From Maribacter arenosus (GTDB lineage Bacteria; Bacteroidota; Bacteroidia; Flavobacteriales; Flavobacteriaceae), in NCBI RefSeq assembly GCF_014610845.1, contig NZ_JABTCG010000002.1, forward strand, positions 124,001 to 188,000: a stretch of 64,000 nucleotides of DNA, read 5' to 3'. The stretch's first letter is position 1. Every line of letters starts with the position of its first letter. The position numbers and the translations under genes were made by a program. Below the pieces are notes generated by a model. It searched no databases. It had not been told where the DNA came from and saw only the letters and a program-made list of their open reading frames with translations. This document shows positions 62,271 to 64,000 of this stretch, piece by piece.

Positions 62271-64000
62271 ATGCCCATCGCCAATTTCGACATACAAGGA
62301 TTAACTTCTGAAGAAGTGCTACGATCGAGGGCTGCGAACGGGAAAAATATTTTGGAAGGCAAAAAAGACCTTTGGTTTTTTAAGGCACTTAAAAGTCTGG
62401 CCCAAGAACCGATGGTCATCTTATTACTTGTAGCATCGGTACTCTATTTTCTAACAGGAAATGTCGGGGATGGTATTTTTTTGGCCGCAGCCATTATAAT
62501 GGTATCCGCCATCTCCCTGTATCAAGATGGGCGCAGTCGTAATGCCCTTGAGAATTTAAAGGCATTCGTGCAACCCAATTGCAAAGTCATCCGTAATGGC
62601 AAAGTGGTTGAAATCAAAAGTGAGGAAGTGGTTATCGGTGATCATTTGATGGTCGAGGAAGGCACCACCATTGCCGCCGATGGGATCATTATCCACTCCA
62701 ATGATTTTTCCGTGAACGAATCAGTCCTTACCGGGGAATCACTTTCGGTCTATAAAGACTCCAACGAGAATAACAATAAAATATATAAGGGCACAACCGT
62801 TGCTAGCGGACTCTCCATTGCCATTATTACCGCTATCGGCAACAAGACCGAAATGGGGAAAATAGCAAAAAGCCTGGAAACCATAAAAGAGGAAAAGACC
62901 CCCTTAGAAAACCAAATCAACAATTTTGTAAAGAAAATGGTCATTGTTGGGTCTGTCGTTTTTTTGATCGTATGGGGGTTCAATTACTATAATTCATATG
63001 ACATCTTGGACAGCCTGCTCAAAGCCTTAACCTTGGCCATGTCGATTTTGCCAGAGGAAATTCCTGTGGCATTTACCACTTTTATGGCTTTGGGGTCGTA
63101 TCGGTTGATGAAATTGGGCGTCATTGTAAAACAGATGAAAACCGTTGAGACCTTGGGAGGGGCGACGGTTATCTGCACCGATAAAACGGGAACGATTACG
63201 GAAAATAAAATGACCTTGGCGAAACTCTACACCTTATCCTCCGAAAGGATATCGGATATAAAAGATCCCTTGGGAAAGTCAGAAAAAGAACTTATCCAGT
63301 CAGCGATGTGGGCTAGTGAACCCATTCCATTCGATGCAATGGAAATCGCCCTACATAAGACTTACCCAGCGACTACCGATAAGGACGAGCGCCCTGATTA
63401 TAAAATGGTACATGAATATCCATTAGGGGGTGAACCACCCATGATGACCCATCTTTTTGAAGATAAAGAGGGCAATCGTATCGTGGCTGCGAAAGGAGCC
63501 CCAGAGGCATTGATGCAGGTTTCCAAGCTTTCTGAAACCGAAATACAGCATATCAATAATGCTATCGGTGAACTGGCTAAGGAAGGGTATCGCGTCCTCG
63601 GCGTGGGTGTATCAAAATTCAAAGGCACGTCATATCCTCAAAAACAACAAGATCTTACTTTTGAATTCAAGGGAATCATCGCTTTTTACGACCCTCCAAA
63701 AAAGAATATCCAGCATGTACTAAAAGGCTTCGATCAGGCGGGGATAAAAGTAAAAATCGTAACAGGGGATAATCCGCAAACAACAGCCGCCATTGCTAAA
63801 GAAATAGGGTTTAATGGCTATGGATCTAGTATTTCCGGGGATGCATTAATGCAATTATCGCCAGCCCTACTACAAGAACAGGTATCTATAAAAAAAATAT
63901 TTACAAGAATGTTCCCTGAAGCGAAATTGAAAATCATAAATGCCCTTAAAGCTAATCAAGAAATAGTGGCAATGACCGGAGATGGGGTAAATGATGCTCC
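62271..64000 (+). CDS. cation-transporting P-type ATPase, 5' part
   Basis: From the ATG at 62271 the frame is open to the right edge (576 residues seen). It has the actuator TGES (Thr154 on), phosphorylation site DKTGT (Asp304; CTDKTGTITENK), nucleotide domain KGAPEALM and the hinge MTGDGVNDAP at the edge. The intramembrane PEEIP (ILPEEIPVAF) places it with type II Ca2+/cation ATPases rather than P1B metal pumps. The ion is likely Ca2+ or another small cation. The 3' end is outside the window. Confidence 0.93.
   Translation, partial: MPIANFDIQGLTSEEVLRSRAANGKNILEGKKDLWFFKALKSLAQEPMVILLLVASVLYFLTGNVGDGIFLAAAIIMVSAISLYQDGRSRNALENLKAFVQPNCKVIRNGKVVEIKSEEVVIGDHLMVEEGTTIAADGIIIHSNDFSVNESVLTGESLSVYKDSNENNNKIYKGTTVASGLSIAIITAIGNKTEMGKIAKSLETIKEEKTPLENQINNFVKKMVIVGSVVFLIVWGFNYYNSYDILDSLLKALTLAMSILPEEIPVAFTTFMALGSYRLMKLGVIVKQMKTVETLGGATVICTDKTGTITENKMTLAKLYTLSSERISDIKDPLGKSEKELIQSAMWASEPIPFDAMEIALHKTYPATTDKDERPDYKMVHEYPLGGEPPMMTHLFEDKEGNRIVAAKGAPEALMQVSKLSETEIQHINNAIGELAKEGYRVLGVGVSKFKGTSYPQKQQDLTFEFKGIIAFYDPPKKNIQHVLKGFDQAGIKVKIVTGDNPQTTAAIAKEIGFNGYGSSISGDALMQLSPALLQEQVSIKKIFTRMFPEAKLKIINALKANQEIVAMTGDGVNDA

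Noticed and set aside
1-64000. CRISPR array, tRNA genes, insertion sequences, prophage
   Set aside because: No regular short repeats with spacers, no cloverleaf-like sequences, no transposase or integrase motifs were noticed by reading. A covariance or repeat search was not possible here.

Overview
The window comes from a member of the Bacteroidota, most likely a marine or sediment Flavobacteriaceae. The evidence is an AT-rich sequence, -7 promoter boxes of the Bacteroidota form TAnnTTTG, SPII lipoproteins with short lipoboxes, DUF2141 and FAS1 proteins, and a clade II (Sec/lipoprotein) NosZ. Both ends cut through genes. No rRNA, tRNA, CRISPR array or insertion sequence was recognised.

Layout. 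0-0.7 kb: 3' end of a CoA-transferase. 0.8-8.6 kb: a TetR-controlled tripartite efflux unit (TolC, HlyD, two ABC ATPases, two ABC permeases), resembling ybhGFSR with the double ATPase split into two genes. 8.7-10.8 kb: a LOG-type protein, a DUF2141 protein and an OMPLA-like outer-membrane protein. 10.8-13.7 kb: a nitric-oxide/iron-sulphur stress module (truncated haemoglobin, NsrR-like Rrf2 regulator, Ric/ScdA, hemerythrin, ferredoxin). 13.9-17.5 kb: a gene without a usual start codon, a small thioredoxin-fold protein, a DUF2024 protein, a MarR regulator with a cysteine cluster, and an orphan type ISP restriction-enzyme C-terminal domain. 17.6-26.0 kb (minus strand): a nine-gene nitrous-oxide reductase operon (cytochrome c, FAS1, nosZ, membrane protein, nosL, nosD, nosF, nosY, oxidase-like membrane protein). 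26.2-30.7 kb: second Rrf2 gene, a Tat-exported Gfo/Idh oxidoreductase, uspA and hemN. 30.7-37.2 kb: nucleotidyltransferase and a xylose operon (xylB-xylA-transporter-lacI). 37.5-64 kb: a dense low-oxygen/energy-stress region with UspA proteins, RtcB/archease, dodecin, M50 protease, PEP synthase, PfkB, FtsH and a cation P-type ATPase.

The main observation is a common promoter architecture. Nineteen intergenic 12-mers fit TGAY-N4-RTCA, a Crp/Fnr-type palindrome. In each, a -7-like octamer sits in the same register, 23 bases after the palindrome, so the site would be centred near -41.5. These promoters front the nos operon, hemN-uspA and almost every transcription unit from 37.5 to 59.6 kb. This suggests one regulator (not in the window) controls N2O respiration, anaerobic haem synthesis, RNA repair, proteolysis, gluconeogenic/glycolytic switching and universal stress proteins.

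Inside that regulon, 51.8-53.0 kb has no ordinary gene. It holds five strong intrinsic terminators in a row, the last four spaced 187-190 bases apart. At least two perfect TGACCTAGGTCA promoters and two related tiny ORFs lie between them. This looks like a tandem array of short regulated RNAs or micropeptide transcripts, and it is the best candidate here for something undescribed.
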